Positions 61,239-64,000 of a stretch of 64,000 nucleotides of DNA are shown piece by piece. A model generated the notes under the pieces. The model had not been told where the DNA came from, made no database searches, and was given only the letters and a program-made list of their open reading frames with translations. Both the position numbers and the translations under genes were made by a program. Origin of the DNA: Acinetobacter sp. WCHA55 (GTDB lineage: Bacteria; Pseudomonadota; Gammaproteobacteria; Pseudomonadales; Moraxellaceae). The stretch is taken from NCBI RefSeq assembly GCF_002165305.2, contig NZ_CP032286.1, positions 620,001 through 684,000 on the forward strand. Reading direction: 5' to 3'. Position 1 is the first letter of the stretch, and each line of letters begins with the position of its first letter.

Positions 61239-61487
61239 TATCTCCTGATCCCTAGAAACTAAATGATAAAAACAACACGATAAAAGACACGTCCATTCAA
61301 ATATTTTCTTCCATTTCAAAACTTCGATATTGCCCTCGAATTTATCCAAATATTCGCTTTAACTGTTCCCAGACAAATCGGCGCTTTTGTTTGCGAAAAA
61401 GGCTTTAAAAAATTGCGATTTGATAACATTGGAGTGCTTAGAGTTCTGCTATAACCATTAAAAGTCTGATAAAAATATGGAACAACA

Positions 61488-61883
61488 ATGAAAATATATG
61501 TCACCAGCATCATGGTCGATAGCCAAGAAAAAGCTTGTCAGTTTTATACAGAAAAACTCGGTTTTAAAGTCAAACATGATGTACCAGTGGGTGATTATCG
61601 CTGGCTGACTTTGGTTTCACCCGAAAGTCCCGAGGGAGTTGAACTGCTACTGGAGCCTGATGCACATCCTGCAGCACAGCCGTTTAAAGCTGCGATCAAA
61701 GCAGATCTCATTCCCTATACGTCTTTTCAAGTGGAGGACCTTGATGCGGAATATGAACGACTCAAAAACTTAGGGGTACGCTTTACCAGTGAACCGATGC
61801 GGGCAGGAAAAGTTAAAGTTGCAGTCTTTGATGATACCTGCGGGAATCTCATTCAACTGATGCAGGTCTGCGCAGGAAGTTGA
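61488..61883 (+). CDS. VOC superfamily protein between the two RNA-like elements
   Basis: A 131-residue single-unit glyoxalase/dioxygenase-fold protein. It starts MKIYVTSIMVDSQEKACQFY and has the LGFKVKHDVPVGDYRWLTL block, PYTSFQVEDLDAEYERL and the final FDDTCGNLIQLMQ with a metal-site Asp/Glu-type end. Relatives include lactoylglutathione lyase-like and resistance proteins, but the substrate is unknown. The two diverged copies of a candidate structured RNA flank it at about 250 and 85 bases. Confidence 0.85.
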   Translation: MKIYVTSIMVDSQEKACQFYTEKLGFKVKHDVPVGDYRWLTLVSPESPEGVELLLEPDAHPAAQPFKAAIKADLIPYTSFQVEDLDAEYERLKNLGVRFTSEPMRAGKVKVAVFDDTCGNLIQLMQVCAGS

Positions 61884-61968
61884 TTTTCTCATCTGTGATG
61901 CAGTAGAGAAATAAAATTCTGAGAAAAGCACTTTTATGTGAGAAAAAAATCATAAATACGCTGCATTT

Positions 61969-62234
61969 GGGAAAATATTTTTTAGATAACCTGAAAGCCA
62001 AGATTTTTTTCCAAAAATTGCTAAAAAGACTTTATCTTCGGGAAACAATCCCGCCCTTGGATTGTTAAATTATATCTCAAGGGTGTGACGGGATCGAAAA
62101 GAGTAGCATGCTACCAGTGGCGCAAAACGCGTGAGTAGTACTTACCCAAAAGGTCTTGATTCGGCTTAGGACGCTATAAATCAAAAGTTTATAGGCTATA
62201 AGATCATCACTTACAAAGTTATGATAGTTGAAGT
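61969..62234 (+). ncRNA. Candidate structured RNA, copy B
   Basis: Second copy, in the 636-base gap before rluA. Blocks: ATCGAAAAGAGTAG (62093-62106), GTACTTACCCA (62138-62148), GCTTAGGACGCTATA (62164-62178). The distance between the first two blocks is 31 bases in both copies although that stretch differs. Hairpin 1 pairs 62109-62114 with 62135-62140. Its fourth pair is U-A here and G-C in copy A. Hairpin 2 pairs 62174-62180 with 62188-62194, again with a 7-base loop. An extra helix ATCCCG/CGGGAT (62048-62053 with 62089-62094) encloses CCCTTG/CAAGGG. The remaining gap to 62519 is AT-rich without a gene. Confidence 0.6.
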
Positions 62235-62519
62235 AAACAACATGTTTTCCCAGACACCCAAAAAAATTTGAACTCGAATAAAATCTAAATCAGAAAAAAT
62301 AAATTTTAATATTTCGCGAGAAAATCGAAAAATCCTGCTGTTATCGTTTCGCTTACATCATTTTATTTTAAATTTTCAATCTAATCCCTGCTCAAAAACT
62401 GGCTGTATATAAGGTGATGAATACCAAGGATTAAGGCTATTTTCTGTAATTGGTGAGTGATTGACAGCTGAAACATGGCTTGCTATTTTTCGCGCTCGCT
62501 TTTGTATGCTGTTATTCCC

Positions 62520-63185
62520 ATGGCTCTAAATGACAACTTTGTTTATACACCGCCTCAAGAAGACTTGGTGATCGTTTATGAAGACGATGATTTGGTGGTA
62601 ATTGAAAAGCCTGCGGGCTTGTTGTCTGTGCCAGGACGTTTACCAGAACACCAAGATAGTGCCTATTTACGGGTTTTAGCGCAGTATCCACATGCCAAAA
62701 TTACCCATCGTTTAGATATGGCGACCTCGGGCATTTTAATGTTTGCCAAGCACCGCGATGCCGAAGTTGCGGTCAGTAAAATGTTCCAAGCTCGCACGGT
62801 AGATAAACACTATATTGCTTTAGTTCAAGGCCAGTTAGATGCTGAAGGCCGTGTTGAAGTACCACTGATTACCGACTGGGAAAACCGACCACGACAGATT
62901 GTACACTTTGAACTGGGTAAACCTGCAAAAACGCTTTATCAAGCTCTTAGCTATGACACTGAAACCGATATTACGCGAGTTTTACTGACCCCGATTACGG
63001 GCCGTTCACATCAGCTACGTGTACATATGCAATATATTGGGCATCCAATTACAGGGGATAAGTTATATCACCCTGAGCCAACACGGAGTCCGTTAAAACG
63101 TATGGCTTTACATGCCAGTTTTCTTGCCTTTCAGCAGCCTTTAAGTGGAAAATCGGTCGCTATTCATGGAAGTGTTCCATTTTAA
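62520..63185 (+). CDS. rluA: Pseudouridine synthase RluA family
   Basis: The 221-residue product has the length of E. coli RluA (219), the dual enzyme for 23S rRNA position 746 and tRNA position 32. It contains the catalytic HRLDMATSG with its Asp, the DLVVIEKPAGLLSVPGR opening and the ITGRSHQLRVHMQYIGHPI block, and has no S4 domain. ATG 62520 (MALNDNF) fits the family. An upstream in-frame ATG would add a Cys- and aromatic-rich stretch of 15 residues with no known counterpart. Other RluA-family targets are possible. Confidence 0.88.
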   Translation: MALNDNFVYTPPQEDLVIVYEDDDLVVIEKPAGLLSVPGRLPEHQDSAYLRVLAQYPHAKITHRLDMATSGILMFAKHRDAEVAVSKMFQARTVDKHYIALVQGQLDAEGRVEVPLITDWENRPRQIVHFELGKPAKTLYQALSYDTETDITRVLLTPITGRSHQLRVHMQYIGHPITGDKLYHPEPTRSPLKRMALHASFLAFQQPLSGKSVAIHGSVPF

Positions 63186-63463
63186 CTGTGTCACATTTTA
63201 TTTCTATTTTGAGAAATACTTAAAATTTGGGATATCGTGCAGTTTAAAAAACCGTTAGCGTAAGTTGTATGAGCGTACTTTTATCCAGTGTGCTTATCTT
63301 TGTGGAAATTAACATTTGAGTTTGGCTTTTTGGCCATGGTCATGACTGATTGAAATTGAATGAAAATATGTTTGTCTGTTCCACGGCTTACTGTTTGAAT
63401 TTGATGTGTTCTTATCGCTGAGTTTTAAAAAAGAAAAATAACGTTCCCGTAGGGAGATAGGCC

Positions 63464-64000
63464 ATGCTTTATGTATTCGCTGTCATTCTTGTCCTGCTGT
63501 GTGCGGTTATATGTTGGCAAAAAATACACAGCCTTACCCAAAAAAAGAAGATTGAATCTTTAGAAATCAATTTAGAGCGCAGTCGAAACAGTTTAGAAGT
63601 CTATGAACAGCAGCAAAGAGAATTACAACACCGGCTGACCAGTTTAAGAATTGAGCTTGGAACCCTCAGACAACGTAACGAAACCTTGAGTCCTTACCAA
63701 GAAATTATTGATGTTGAACACTATGTTATTGAACGTCACAACCAAGTCGAATTGTTTGCTGAAACAGTCAAGTTTGATGCCGAACAGATGCTCAAACAAT
63801 GTCGGCAGCGCATTGAAAAAGTCCATCACTTCTTAACGGAATATGAGCGTAAAGCCAAAGAAATGAGCATGTTGCGTGCCAGAGAAAAATTGGGAGCTTT
63901 TTTTCACATGGCTGAAGAGCGACAACATTTGGCTGAAATATCAAAGGCCTTACACCATAAAATTGAAACCTACAGCCAGGGTTATCATCTGCCTTCGGAG
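63464..64000 (+). CDS. Membrane-anchored coiled-coil protein, 3' part outside window
   Basis: The frame opens at ATG 63464 with AGGGAG 11 bases upstream and runs to the window edge, 179 codons. It starts with one membrane helix (MLYVFAVILVLLCAVICW), followed by a long coiled coil (about 25-85) rich in Glu, Gln, Arg and Leu, and then a second helical region. The segment KALHHKIETYSQGYHLPSE at the edge may begin another domain. The layout recalls DUF4041-type proteins, but that is a weak impression. The C-terminal domain needed for a functional call is outside the window. Confidence 0.7.
   Translation, partial: MLYVFAVILVLLCAVICWQKIHSLTQKKKIESLEINLERSRNSLEVYEQQQRELQHRLTSLRIELGTLRQRNETLSPYQEIIDVEHYVIERHNQVELFAETVKFDAEQMLKQCRQRIEKVHHFLTEYERKAKEMSMLRAREKLGAFFHMAEERQHLAEISKALHHKIETYSQGYHLPSE

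Overview
The window looks like chromosome of an Acinetobacter species (Moraxellaceae, Gammaproteobacteria). Support comes from moderate AT richness, the rplM-rpsI-sspA-sspB order with no petABC genes in between, an OmpA of the Acinetobacter type, a membrane PQQ glucose dehydrogenase behind an OprB-type porin, and many short UUCG/CGAA-loop terminators. This assignment rests on recognised families and gene order, not on a search, and the species cannot be named. I saw no tRNA, rRNA, CRISPR array or prophage.

Layout. 0-10 kb: starvation and ribosome genes (sspB, sspA, rpsI, rplM), an amber-interrupted secreted-protein gene, the pdxA-rsmA-apaH run, two DUF2147 paralogues, an LrgA/LrgB pair, hflX and a 42-residue membrane protein just upstream of it. 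10-24 kb: envelope and lipid enzymes (acyltransferase, phospholipase D-like lipoprotein, phosphoesterase), an MHS-type transporter, a hemolysin III-family protein, a methyltransferase, a GNAT enzyme, then a beta-oxidation block (multifunctional enzyme, thiolase, AraC-type regulator, class III CoA-transferase). 24-36 kb: OprB porin plus Gcd for periplasmic glucose oxidation, a sulfite/nitrite reductase with its DUF934 partner, an SMR transporter, a second thiolase, a FimT-like pseudopilin and ompA. 36-49 kb: LysP-like permease, rsmC, NCS2 permease, typA, mscL, ppiC-mutM, a second OprB porin, an old yellow enzyme, an AEC carrier and a Sel1-repeat protein.

49-64 kb is the accessory-looking part. 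It holds a complete IS30-family insertion (49590-50637) with 26-bp inverted ends and a 3-bp target duplication, a PQQ-type sugar dehydrogenase right behind it, ygfZ, an acnD without prp neighbours, a HEPN/RES-type NAD-degrading toxin candidate flanked by two tiny zinc-ribbon proteins and a frameshifted VapB-like antitoxin, several small envelope proteins, rluA and the start of a coiled-coil membrane protein.

The most notable observation is a pair of diverged copies of one non-coding element at about 61004-61238 and 61969-62234, on either side of a small VOC-domain gene. They share conserved blocks at fixed spacing and hairpins whose sequence changes keep base pairing, including a G-C to U-A switch and G-U pairs that only work on the + strand. 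I read this as a duplicated structured RNA, and I do not recognise the family.
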